A model generated the notes under the pieces. The model searched no databases. It saw only the letters and a list, made by a program, of their open reading frames with translations, and was not told where the DNA came from. Below are positions 31,397 to 39,566 of a DNA stretch of 42,519 bases, piece by piece. Both the position numbers and the translations under genes were made by a program. Source of the DNA: Paludisphaera borealis (GTDB taxonomy: Bacteria; Planctomycetota; Planctomycetia; Isosphaerales; Isosphaeraceae); the NCBI RefSeq assembly GCF_001956985.1, contig NZ_CP019084.1:1-42519 (forward strand). The letters run 5' to 3'. Each line of letters begins with the position of its first letter. The first letter of the stretch is position 1.

Positions 31397-31486
31397 ATCG
31401 GTCGGGTTGACAGGAAGAGCTTGATGTGGGAGCAAGATTAACCGAATCTAAACCCTTTCATCCGCAAAGCCTTTGGGTAACCGTCA

Positions 31487-34366
31487 ATGACAGCCGCCGC
31501 CGATCCAATTCGCCAGTTCGTCGATTACGCCAAGACGTTGAGCGGCGACGAAAAAGGCGAAGCTCAGGTATTCTGCGATCGGCTGTTCAAGGCTTTCGGC
31601 CATGCGGGGTACAAAGAGGCAGGCGCCACGCTCGAATACCGGGTGAAGGGTGCGGGCAAGAGCACCAGATTCGCCGACCTGCTCTGGCGGCCACGGCTGC
31701 TGATCGAGATGAAGAAGCGTGGCGAAAAGCTCCAGCGGCACTACTCCCAAGCCTTTGAATACTGGCTCGACCTCGTGCCGCATAGACCTAAATATGTTGT
31801 CCTATGTAATTTTGACGAATTCTGGATTTACGACTTCGACCTTCAGCTCAACGACCCAGTGGATAGGGTCGCCATCGCTGATCTGCCGCACCGGTCTACG
31901 GCCTTCAATTTCCTGTATCCGATCGAGAAAAAACCTCAGTTCGGCAACAATCGCGTCGATGTGACGCGGGCGGCGGCGGACAAGGTTGCCGCCGTCTTCA
32001 ACTCGCTGGTCGGCCGCGGCGAGGACAGGGAGCAAGCCCAACGCTTCGCTTTGCAATGCGTCGTGGCCATGTTCTCCGAAGACGCCGAGCTGCTGCCGCG
32101 TGGCTTATTCTCCGAACTGCTTGCCGATTGCAAGGGCGGCGAAAGCACCTACGACCTGGTCGGCGGCCTCTTCCGCCAGATGAACAGCGAGCATCCGGCA
32201 CGCGGCGGGCGGTTCAAGAACGTCAGGTATTTCAACGGGGGCGTTTTCCAGACGATCAACCCCATCGAGCTGACGCCGGAGGAAATCGACCTGCTCCTCG
32301 ACGCCTCGGCGGAAAACTGGAGCAAGGTGCAGCCGCCCATCTTCGGTACGCTGTTTCAAAGCAGCATGGGCAAGGTGAAGCGGCACGCCTTCGGTGCCCA
32401 TTTCACAAGCGAAGCCGACATTCAAAAGGTCGTGCTGCCCACGATCGTGCGGCCATGGCGGGAGCGAATTGAAGCGGCGGATTCGCTCAAAGACCTCCGA
32501 AACCTGCTGGCCGAGCTGCGGAGATTCCACATTCTCGACCCGGCCTGCGGCAGCGGCAACTTCCTGTACGTCGCCTACCGGGAGCTGAAACGGTTAGAGC
32601 TGACCCTGATGGCGAAGGTTCATGCCAAATTCGGGCGCCGTTCCCGCGAGGCGGTCGGCACTAGCTCGATGGTCAGCACCAAGCAGCTGTTCGGTATCGA
32701 GAAAGACGAATTCGGTGTCGAGCTGGCCAAGGTTACCTTGATGCTGGCGAAGGAGCTGGCTATCGACGACAGCCGGGCTTGGATCGACACGGAGCAGCTT
32801 GACTTGCCAATCGAATTCGACGAAGCCCTGCCGCTGGACAACTTGGATGCGAATATTATATGTGCTGATGCGTTGTTTGCGTCATGGCCAAAAGCCCAAG
32901 CCATCATCGGGAATCCGCCGTACCAGTCGAAAAACAAAATGCAGCAGGAATACGGCCCTGCTTATCTGAACCGGCTGAGGAAGCGTTACCCGGATGTGCC
33001 CGGACGGGCGGATTACTGCGTCTACTGGTTTCGGCGTTCCCATGATGAGCTACCGCCTGGCGGGCACGCAGGATTGGTCGGCACCAACACGATTCGCCAA
33101 AACTATTCCCGCGAAGGCGGCTTGGATTACATCGTCGCCCATGGGGGCACGATTACTGAAGCCGTCTCAACGCAGGTATGGTCGGGTGATGCGGTTGTGC
33201 ATGTGTCGATTGCTAACTGGGTCAAAGGCGAGCAGCCGGGCAAGAAGAAGATTTTTACCCAAGCGGGCGATTTGCGGGAAAGCCCGTGGGAAGTATTCGA
33301 GGTTGAGCGGATCGGCCCGGCATTGTCGGTATCGCTGGACGTGACCGAGGCCCAGCGGCTTAGGGTTAATATCGAATCAGGTGCATGCTACCAAGGGCAG
33401 ACGCACGGCCACGAAGGGTTTTTGCTTACGATCGAGGAAGCATCTGCCATGATCAAGTGCGGAAAGGCCGATGTGGGCGTTCTGTTCCCTTACCTGACGG
33501 GTGATGATCTCCTATCGCACAATCCGCCCGCACCGCAAAGGTTCGTTATCGATTTCCAGCCACGGAACATGCTGGCCGCCAGCCGCTACGATACGCTTTT
33601 CAGTCGGCTCAAATCGAGTGTGCTGCCCACCCGCCAACAGGCGGCGGCGAAAGAAACAGCCCGGAACGAGGAGGCGGCGAAGGAGAATCCGAAGGCCAAA
33701 CTGAATCAGCATCATCAGAATTTTCTGAACCGCTGGTGGTTGCTGTCGTATCCTCGCCCCGAGCTGACGGCGAAAATCGCATCGATGCCGCGATACATCG
33801 CATGTGCACGCGTCACGAAACGGCCCATCTTCCAGTTCGTCTCAAAGTCGATTCGGCCCAGCGACGCTCTTCAGGTGTTCACGCTGGCAGATGATTATTC
33901 GTATGGGATTTTGCAATCCGGGATTCACTGGGCGTGGTTCATGGCACGCTGTTCGACGCTGAAGGGAGATTTCCGCTACACCTCGGATACGGTTTTCGAT
34001 TCCTTTCCATGGCCTCAGTCGCCAACCCTTCAGCAGGCAAAAGATGTCGCCAAGGCGTCGTTGTCACTACGCCAGTTCCATCGCCAGGCAATGGCTGAAA
34101 ATGAATGGAGCCTGCGTGAGCTTTACCGGACGCTTGATCTTCCCGGACATAATCCGCTGAAGACGGCTCAGGATAAGTTGGATACGGCCGTGCGAGCAGC
34201 TTACGGTATGAAAGCAAGGGATGCAGTGCTTTCGTTCCTGCTCGCACTCAACGCCGATCTCGCCGGTAAGGAAGCGTCCATGCAGCCTGTAATCGGCCCT
34301 GGTTTGCCGCCGGTGGTCAAACAGGCTGCTCCTTTCATCACCGACGACTGCATCGGTCAGGAATGA
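31487..34366 (+). CDS. MmeI-like single-chain restriction-modification enzyme (Type IIL/IIG)
   Basis: 959 aa. Nuclease domain at the N-terminus: D64 (RFADLLWRP), E74 and K76 (LLIEMKKRG). Methyltransferase motif I DPACGSGNF at 351-359 and motif IV NPPY at 476-479, as in N6-adenine enzymes. The segment HFTSEADIQKVVLPTIVRPW is typical of the MmeI group. The C-terminal ~330 residues include a target-recognition part. Length and order match MmeI-type enzymes, in which one protein both methylates one strand and cuts at a distance. The recognition sequence cannot be read from this. The ribosome site is weak. Confidence 0.9.
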   Translation: MTAAADPIRQFVDYAKTLSGDEKGEAQVFCDRLFKAFGHAGYKEAGATLEYRVKGAGKSTRFADLLWRPRLLIEMKKRGEKLQRHYSQAFEYWLDLVPHRPKYVVLCNFDEFWIYDFDLQLNDPVDRVAIADLPHRSTAFNFLYPIEKKPQFGNNRVDVTRAAADKVAAVFNSLVGRGEDREQAQRFALQCVVAMFSEDAELLPRGLFSELLADCKGGESTYDLVGGLFRQMNSEHPARGGRFKNVRYFNGGVFQTINPIELTPEEIDLLLDASAENWSKVQPPIFGTLFQSSMGKVKRHAFGAHFTSEADIQKVVLPTIVRPWRERIEAADSLKDLRNLLAELRRFHILDPACGSGNFLYVAYRELKRLELTLMAKVHAKFGRRSREAVGTSSMVSTKQLFGIEKDEFGVELAKVTLMLAKELAIDDSRAWIDTEQLDLPIEFDEALPLDNLDANIICADALFASWPKAQAIIGNPPYQSKNKMQQEYGPAYLNRLRKRYPDVPGRADYCVYWFRRSHDELPPGGHAGLVGTNTIRQNYSREGGLDYIVAHGGTITEAVSTQVWSGDAVVHVSIANWVKGEQPGKKKIFTQAGDLRESPWEVFEVERIGPALSVSLDVTEAQRLRVNIESGACYQGQTHGHEGFLLTIEEASAMIKCGKADVGVLFPYLTGDDLLSHNPPAPQRFVIDFQPRNMLAASRYDTLFSRLKSSVLPTRQQAAAKETARNEEAAKENPKAKLNQHHQNFLNRWWLLSYPRPELTAKIASMPRYIACARVTKRPIFQFVSKSIRPSDALQVFTLADDYSYGILQSGIHWAWFMARCSTLKGDFRYTSDTVFDSFPWPQSPTLQQAKDVAKASLSLRQFHRQAMAENEWSLRELYRTLDLPGHNPLKTAQDKLDTAVRAAYGMKARDAVLSFLLALNADLAGKEASMQPVIGPGLPPVVKQAAPFITDDCIGQE

Positions 34367-34440
34367 AAGGCGAGGATGGCACGCGGTATCCGATCGAGAC
34401 TACGACCCCCACGGGCCTTTCATGGCCGAGGAGATGCAAG

Positions 34441-34773
34441 ATGAGCGAAGTGTCCGAGGTGCCCGTTTACTTCACTTGCCGTGGCCAAACCTTTCGCGGT
34501 ATCGCCCGATTCCGCGAAACCCAATTCCCTGGGTCCTGGAACCATATCAGCCTGGGTGGGAGGCTTCTAAAGACAGGCGGGTGGGATTTCGAGCTTGCTT
34601 ACAAGGAGCTGGGGGACGACAAGTTCGAAATTTCGAGCGAACAGGTGGAAGATTTGAAAGCCGGGCGGAGCGTCCAGGTGGAATTTATCGTTGGCGAGCC
34701 CGTGACGGTCGAGCCTGGGGAATATTTGCCAGCAGCAGATGACCGTCAGCAAGGTAAGCTCTTCGACACCTGA
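34441..34773 (+). CDS. Small protein after the MmeI-like enzyme (110 aa)
   Basis: Not recognised. It starts MSEVSEVPVYFTCRGQTF with GAGGAG 7 nt upstream; an ATG at 34363 overlapping the enzyme stop is possible but has no ribosome site. It is beta-rich (GIARFRETQFPGSW, GGRLLKTGGWDFELA, VQVEFIVGEPVTVEPG). Position suggests a partner or regulator of the restriction enzyme, but this is only inferred. Confidence 0.65.
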   Translation: MSEVSEVPVYFTCRGQTFRGIARFRETQFPGSWNHISLGGRLLKTGGWDFELAYKELGDDKFEISSEQVEDLKAGRSVQVEFIVGEPVTVEPGEYLPAADDRQQGKLFDT

Positions 34774-34797
34774 GAGTAGAGCAACCGGCCTAAGCAG

Positions 34798-35148
34798 TCA
34801 GCGGCCCTTGCCCTTCTCCAGCTGGTCGAGGGCGGCACGGGCTAACGCCGCTTCCTTTGATTCGCGGTAGTCGCGTACCACCAGCTTCAGGATGTTGATG
34901 CCTTTCTGCTTCTGGCCGCGTTCGATAGCCTGCCCTGCGGCTTCTACCAACTGGTGGGCAACCTGATCGTCGGGCGTTGCCGGCACACCGCTCCTCGGGC
35001 CGTCCATGCCATCGCCAGCCGATTTCCACGCCTTCAGCACCTCGCGTTCCTCGGCCTGGCCGAGCGTTTCCAGCCTGCCCCCCGGGCGTGCTTCCCGCCC
35101 CTTGAGCTTGGCCGCATGGCCGTTGGTTTTGGCATCGTGCTGGGTCAT
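34798..35148 (-). CDS. Hypothetical charged protein (116 aa)
   Basis: Not recognised. The N-terminal half is basic and flexible (KTNGHAAKLKGREARPGGR); the C-terminal half is helical (ILKLVVRDYRESKEAALAR, ALDQLEKGKG). It is convergent with the 34441 gene (24-bp gap) and divergent from the relaxase gene, on the far side of the candidate oriT. Its basic tail and location would fit a relaxosome accessory DNA-binding protein, but no known fold is visible. Confidence 0.55.
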   Translation of the reverse strand: MTQHDAKTNGHAAKLKGREARPGGRLETLGQAEEREVLKAWKSAGDGMDGPRSGVPATPDDQVAHQLVEAAGQAIERGQKQKGINILKLVVRDYRESKEAALARAALDQLEKGKGR

Positions 35149-35318
35149 GGGCGGACGGTAGAGCAGATGTGCCGATGCGTCAATGAATACGCTCCGTGCG
35201 TCCGGCGTTAATCAGTTCTCGATTCACAAGCGTTAAATGCTTCCGCATGTCAGTCGTCCAACTCACGGGCAGGCTCCGGTGCCGCCTTCCTACGCCGATT
35301 TCACGGGAAAGCGAGGCC

Positions 35319-35445
35319 GCTTCCTTGGGGGGCACCCCTAAGGGGAGATGCCTGTCACTTCAATTAGACTTACATTTATGTGAATTTTATGCGACACCCC
35401 CTTGCCATGGTGGTAGACGATCATATGATTCACCACATATGGTAA
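35319..35445. other. Candidate origin of transfer (oriT) or relaxase-gene operator region
   Basis: Directly upstream of the relaxase gene, an AT-richer patch (35355-35390) lies between inverted repeats: CCTTGGGG with CCCCTAAGG (35323-35343), TTACATTTATGTGA, the perfect palindrome ATCATATGAT (35420-35429) and GTGGT with ACCAC (35410-35436). MobF oriTs often lie beside the relaxase gene and have such arms, but no known nic sequence is recognised. Confidence 0.4.
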
Positions 35446-35466
35446 GTGCCTTCTGGGGGCTATCGC

Positions 35467-38211
35467 ATGCTGACGATCTACGCCGCCACCTCCTCCGCAC
35501 AAGTGAAAAAATATTTCGACGTTGCGGATTACTACACCGAGGGACAAGAGACGATTGGCCTCTGGGGTGGTGATCTGGCCAAGCGGTTGGGGCTGTCGGG
35601 CGTCGTCGATAAGGCCAGCTTCGAGCGATTGTGCGACAACCTGCACCCGTTCACCGGGGAATCCTTCACGCCGCGAACCAACGTCTTCCGCCGGGTGGGC
35701 TACGACATGGTGTTTTCCGGGCCGAAGAGCTTCAGCATCGTGCAGGCACTGGCCGACCCGGAAGAGCAGCGGAACCTTCGGCTGATGTTCAGCGATTCCG
35801 TCGATGAAACCATGCTCGAGGTCGAAAGCGACATGCAGACGCGGGTGCGGCAGGATGGAGCCGTCCACGACCGGCAGACGGGAAACATGCTCTGGGCGTA
35901 TTTCGACCATTCGACTTCCCGCCCGGTGGGCAGGAGCGGGGCGGCCAACGACAATTCGCCATTCGGTGCCGCCAACGACAACGTGCCGCCCGACATGCAA
36001 TGGCATAGACACGTCTTCTGCTTCAACGCAACGGAAGATTTGGAGGAAGGCCGGGTCAAGGCCGGGCAATTCGCCTACATCAAACGCGACGGCGAATATT
36101 ACGCCGCCGCCTTCTACGCCCGGCTTGCCCACAAGCTGGAGTCAGCGGGATACGCGATAGATCGCAAGGGCGGGAAGGAATGGGAAATCGTCGGCGTGCC
36201 TCAGGCGACGATTTCCACCTTCAGCAAACGCACAGGGCAAGTGGAGCAGCTGGCCGAGGAGCTGGGCATCACCGACGATGCCCGCAAATCCCAGCTGGGG
36301 GCGACGACGCGGGCGGGCAAGCAGAAGGAGCTGACGCAAGACCAGCTGCGGAAAGCGTGGGATGACCAGCTGAGCGACGGTGAACGCAATGCTCTGGCAC
36401 GCGTGCACGGGAAAGAGATGCCGGGCAGCCGCGTGGTCACCGCCGCCGAGGCGGTGGAATTCGCCATTGCCCACCTCAGCGAGCAGCTTTCGGCCTTCCC
36501 TGAGCGTGAGCTGAAGCGGGTTGCCCTGCTGCACGGGCTGGGGCATGTGCTGCCCGAGCAGATCGCCGCCGAGCTGCCCCGGCACGGCGTCATCACCCAG
36601 AACATCGACGGGCGGCTGATGGCCACCACCGAAGCCTTGCAGGCTGAGGAGCGGTATATCGTGCGGCAGGCGGCACGCGGACGCGGCAACGCCTGCCCTG
36701 TCGGCGTCGATGCCGGGCTTGCCCGCACGCTGGAAGGTGGCACCACGCTGACCGATGAGCAGTGGCAGGTGACGCGTGGGTTGCTGGAATCGGCCAACCG
36801 CGTCGAGGAGCTGGTGGGGCCAGCCGGTGCGGGCAAATCCTATTCGCTCGCTAAATTCGAGGAAGGGCTGAGCCGTGCCGGGCAGCACGGCACGTATCTC
36901 GCCACCACCGCCAAAGCGGCCAAGGTGCTGATTGACGATGGCTTCGAGGCGAAGACGGTTGCCCATTTCCTGCTTGACGCAAGGATGCAGGAAGCCGCCC
37001 GTGGCGGCCGCGTCGTCATCGATGAATCGTCGATGCTCGGGCATAAAGACGCGGTCAAGCTCTTCCAGATCGCCGAAAAATTCGACCTCAAGCTCATTTT
37101 TGTCGGGGACGGTTTGCAACACGGTGCTGTTCCAAGAGGGGCGTTCATGCGGCTGCTGGAGCAGCATGCCGGAATCACGCCGCATCGCCTCACCGGCATC
37201 ATGCGGCAGCAGGATACGGGCTACCTGCAGGCGGTGCAGTCGCTGAGCGAAGGCAGGACGGTCGATGGCTTCGACGCGTTGGACAAAAAGCAGTGGGTGC
37301 AGGAAATCGGCGACGCAGCGGAACGCTGCGACGCCATCGCCGCCGAATATGTGCAGGCGGCCAAAGACCACGCCTCGGTGCTGGTGGTAAGCCCGACCCA
37401 CGCCGAGGCGTTGGCGGTGACGCAGGCCATCCGCTCCCAGCTGAAAGATGCCGGGCTGCTGAGCAGCGAGGAGAAGGAATTTAGGCGGTTGGTGCAGGTC
37501 AACGCCAGCGAAGCGGAGCGTGGCCAAGCCAGCACGTACCGGGCGGGCGATGTCCTCCTGTTCCACCAAAACGCCAAGGGCGGTTATGTCAAAGGCCAGC
37601 GTCTGGCGGTCACCGACCCCAACGCCGTGCCGCTTGGCCAAGCGGGGCGGTTTTCACTCTACCGGCCGCAAAGCGTGATGCTCGCCGAAGGCGACCGCAT
37701 CCGCTTCACCGGCACGGTGGCACCCCTGAAAAAGGGTGCGAAGGCGTTCAAAAACGGCGACGCCGCCAGCATCGCCGGATTTACGCCCAAAGGCGATATC
37801 CGCCTCGATGACGGGCAAGTAATCGCCGCCGATGCCGGGTTATTCCGAAGCGGTTTCGTCGAAACCAGCTTCGGTTCACAGGGGCAGACCGTGCAGCGGG
37901 TGATTCTGGCCATGGCGGCGGAATCGCTGCCCGCGGTCAACCAAGAGCAGATGTACGTCTCGGCCAGCCGGGGTAAGGAGAAATTATCCTTATATACCGA
38001 TTCCAAAGAAGCGGTGCGGCAGGCCATCCAGAAATCGAGCCAGAAGCTGGCGGCACTGGATATCGAGCGGCAGGCGCCGCCGGACGCCCGGCCGCGTGAC
38101 TGGCGGCAGGATGACGACGAACGCAGGCGGCTGGCATTCCGCACGCAGCGGCAACCGGTGATTGAGCCGCCGCGTGAGCGGGAAGAAAGGCGGGTGGCGT
38201 ATGGACGGTGA
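35467..38211 (+). CDS. TrwC/TraI-type conjugative relaxase-helicase (MobF)
   Basis: 914 aa. Relaxase domain at residues ~1-300: tyrosines Y16, Y22 and Y23 near the N-terminus (VKKYFDVADYY) and a histidine triad H148, H180, H182 (QWHRHVFCF). Helicase domain after ~430: Walker A GPAGAGKS (451-458), Walker B VVIDESSML, and late motif SFGSQGQTVQ, as in the RecD-like TraI helicases. It nicks oriT, stays covalently bound, and unwinds the strand for transfer. A basic Arg-rich C-terminus (REREERRVAYGR) may aid export. The start at 35467 (MLTIYAATS) is chosen over the GTG at 35446. Next gene overlaps by 11 bp. Confidence 0.95.
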   Translation: MLTIYAATSSAQVKKYFDVADYYTEGQETIGLWGGDLAKRLGLSGVVDKASFERLCDNLHPFTGESFTPRTNVFRRVGYDMVFSGPKSFSIVQALADPEEQRNLRLMFSDSVDETMLEVESDMQTRVRQDGAVHDRQTGNMLWAYFDHSTSRPVGRSGAANDNSPFGAANDNVPPDMQWHRHVFCFNATEDLEEGRVKAGQFAYIKRDGEYYAAAFYARLAHKLESAGYAIDRKGGKEWEIVGVPQATISTFSKRTGQVEQLAEELGITDDARKSQLGATTRAGKQKELTQDQLRKAWDDQLSDGERNALARVHGKEMPGSRVVTAAEAVEFAIAHLSEQLSAFPERELKRVALLHGLGHVLPEQIAAELPRHGVITQNIDGRLMATTEALQAEERYIVRQAARGRGNACPVGVDAGLARTLEGGTTLTDEQWQVTRGLLESANRVEELVGPAGAGKSYSLAKFEEGLSRAGQHGTYLATTAKAAKVLIDDGFEAKTVAHFLLDARMQEAARGGRVVIDESSMLGHKDAVKLFQIAEKFDLKLIFVGDGLQHGAVPRGAFMRLLEQHAGITPHRLTGIMRQQDTGYLQAVQSLSEGRTVDGFDALDKKQWVQEIGDAAERCDAIAAEYVQAAKDHASVLVVSPTHAEALAVTQAIRSQLKDAGLLSSEEKEFRRLVQVNASEAERGQASTYRAGDVLLFHQNAKGGYVKGQRLAVTDPNAVPLGQAGRFSLYRPQSVMLAEGDRIRFTGTVAPLKKGAKAFKNGDAASIAGFTPKGDIRLDDGQVIAADAGLFRSGFVETSFGSQGQTVQRVILAMAAESLPAVNQEQMYVSASRGKEKLSLYTDSKEAVRQAIQKSSQKLAALDIERQAPPDARPRDWRQDDDERRRLAFRTQRQPVIEPPREREERRVAYGR

Positions 38212-38743
38212 CGTGCTCTCGAAATTCAAAGTTGCCCAGATCCGCCCGCGTACCTCGCCCGGCGATCTGGCGGAATCCTACACGCCATCCGCCTCGCCTG
38301 CGGCATCGGCGTTGGGCATCGACCAGATGGAGCAGTCGATTTACGCCGAGCCGCTGCCCCGGCTGGGCGAGGATTACCGGGCACATGCCAAGCCGCTGTC
38401 GCGGCACCGGCTGGGCGTCGATCCGAAGATGCTGCATTTCGTGGATAGGCTGGGCTGGAGCGAAGGCTACGCCTTCAGCGATTTGCGGCGTGTGAGCTGG
38501 AAGCCGGGCGGCAAGCCCGGCGACGGCCCGGTGCTGGTGCTGCGTTTCGTCGAAGCGGTGGTGACCGATATCGTGGTCGAGGGACGTAATTTAGAGGCGG
38601 TGCACACGCTGGTCAGCGAAGCGTCGATCCCGTGGCTGTGGGAGCAGCCGGAAGGCATTTTCATGACCAAGGATTCCGACGTGGTCATCACCCGCATTTC
38701 CTCGTTCCTGATCGACCGCGACAGCGGGAAGCGGAAAACCTGA
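38201..38743 (+). CDS. SPGDLAE-motif protein 4, encoded after the relaxase (180 aa)
   Basis: Overlaps the relaxase gene end by 11 bp, so translation is coupled. SPGDLAES lies near the N-terminus (residues ~19-26) in a flexible proline/serine-rich region, and a compact domain follows (LGVDPKMLHFVDRLGW, then GPVLVLRFVEAVVTDIVVEG and AVHTLVSEASIPWLWEQ). No family is recognised. The shared peptide links it to the three proteins behind the coupling protein 25 kb away. A role in the relaxosome or in recruiting the coupling protein is a reasonable inference. Confidence 0.75.
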   Translation: MDGDVLSKFKVAQIRPRTSPGDLAESYTPSASPAASALGIDQMEQSIYAEPLPRLGEDYRAHAKPLSRHRLGVDPKMLHFVDRLGWSEGYAFSDLRRVSWKPGGKPGDGPVLVLRFVEAVVTDIVVEGRNLEAVHTLVSEASIPWLWEQPEGIFMTKDSDVVITRISSFLIDRDSGKRKT

Positions 38744-38757
38744 CGCTTCCCGCCAGC

Positions 38758-38825
38758 GGGCAAGTTACCCCCAAGTGGCCTACGCAATCCGGGGTAAGCT
38801 CCGGCCCCATGGGGATAACTTGCCC
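38758..38825. terminator. Long hairpin between convergent genes
   Basis: GGGCAAGTTA (38758-38767) pairs perfectly with TAACTTGCCC (38816-38825), and CCCC next to it with GGGG after a one-base bulge. Inner sequence has a second smaller stem. Lying between the rightward relaxase operon and a leftward gene, it probably ends transcription from both sides. Confidence 0.6.
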
Positions 38826-38859
38826 TCAATCTCCGCCGGTGCCGTAGGGTGGGACGGCA

Positions 38860-39378
38860 TCAGGCAGCAAGCCACTGCCACTGCTTTTCCGCACGCTCGT
38901 AAGCCGCTTGCAGCTTGATAAACGCCTCGTGGCTGCCGCCTTGGTCGGGATGCAGACGCATCGCCAGCTGCCGGTAAGCACGCTTGGCCGCCTTGAAATT
39001 CTCGGCAGTCGGCTCCCAGTACAGCTGCTCGATGGCCTCCCAATGCACGGCCTCCTCCCCGTGCTTGCGTTTGGCTTCCTGGGCGGCGGCTTCGATCTGG
39101 ATCAGTTCGGCAAGCAGGCCGGTGCGGGCGGCAACCGCCGCCTGCTTGCGTTTAAGCACCGGCTTGCGGGCGGATTTCGCGGTGCGAAACTCCCGAGCGA
39201 GTTCCTGTTTCACCTGCTTCCAGTGGGCAAGGGCTTTTTCCAGCGTGTCGGTGCCGTCTTCCACGCGGCCGAGGTAGCACAGCTTGCGTTGGCGTGGCTG
39301 GCCATTCGGGTCGCGGGTGTTTTCGACCAGATAGTAGCTGAGCGTTTGCCGCGAGCGGATGAGACGGATGTAAGCCAT
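38860..39378 (-). CDS. J-domain protein with an unusual N-terminus (172 aa)
   Basis: The C-terminal ~65 residues are a J domain: FKAAKRAYRQLAMRLHPDQGG with the essential HPD, then HEAFIKLQAAYERA. J domains recruit and stimulate DnaK (Hsp70). The N-terminal ~45 residues (YYLVENTRDPNGQPRQRKL, then YLGRV) resemble the start of some IS1634/IS4-type transposases. A basic helix lies between them. It could adapt the host chaperone to plasmid proteins such as the Rep initiator. The start at ATG 39378 lacks a ribosome site. Confidence 0.75.
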   Translation of the reverse strand: MAYIRLIRSRQTLSYYLVENTRDPNGQPRQRKLCYLGRVEDGTDTLEKALAHWKQVKQELAREFRTAKSARKPVLKRKQAAVAARTGLLAELIQIEAAAQEAKRKHGEEAVHWEAIEQLYWEPTAENFKAAKRAYRQLAMRLHPDQGGSHEAFIKLQAAYERAEKQWQWLAA

Positions 39379-39412
39379 CGCCAAGCGTTAGCATGGTAAT
39401 TCGCTGATGGCA

Positions 39413-39478
39413 ATTACAGGCACTACAGGCCTCGGGAGGAGCCTCACGTCCCTCGGCTCGATCCGTAGTGCCTGTAAT
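39413..39478. repeat. 14-bp perfect inverted repeat with a 38-bp spacer
   Basis: ATTACAGGCACTAC (39413-39426) and GTAGTGCCTGTAAT (39465-39478) are perfect complements. The inner spacer can form further pairs (GAGCC with GGCTC). It lies between the terminator of the ArdC-like gene and the start of the J-domain gene, so it may be the leader of that gene, an operator or a small structured RNA. Confidence 0.65.
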
Positions 39479-39510
39479 CGGTGGATAGTTTCCGTATGTG
39501 ACCTGATGGA

Positions 39511-39540
39511 AAAGAAAAAAGCCGCCATGGTGTGGCGGCT
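39511..39540 (-). terminator. Intrinsic terminator of the ArdC-like gene
   Basis: On the minus strand, a 7-bp stem (GCCGCCA with TGGCGGC, 39521-39539) is followed directly by a T-rich run (complement of AAAGAAAAAA, 39511-39520). It stands 27 bp after the stop codon. This is the clearest Rho-independent terminator in the window. Confidence 0.85.
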
Positions 39541-39566
39541 CCTCTCTGCGTGGCCTCGTCCGTCCC

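Noticed and set aside
31487-34366. A BREX PglX methyltransferase
   Set aside because: It has an N-terminal nuclease core and MmeI-type features, and no other BREX gene (pglZ, brxC, brxL) is present.
36142-37641. 499-residue minus-strand frame opposite the relaxase
   Set aside because: Shadow of the relaxase helicase region, which has all its motifs on the plus strand.
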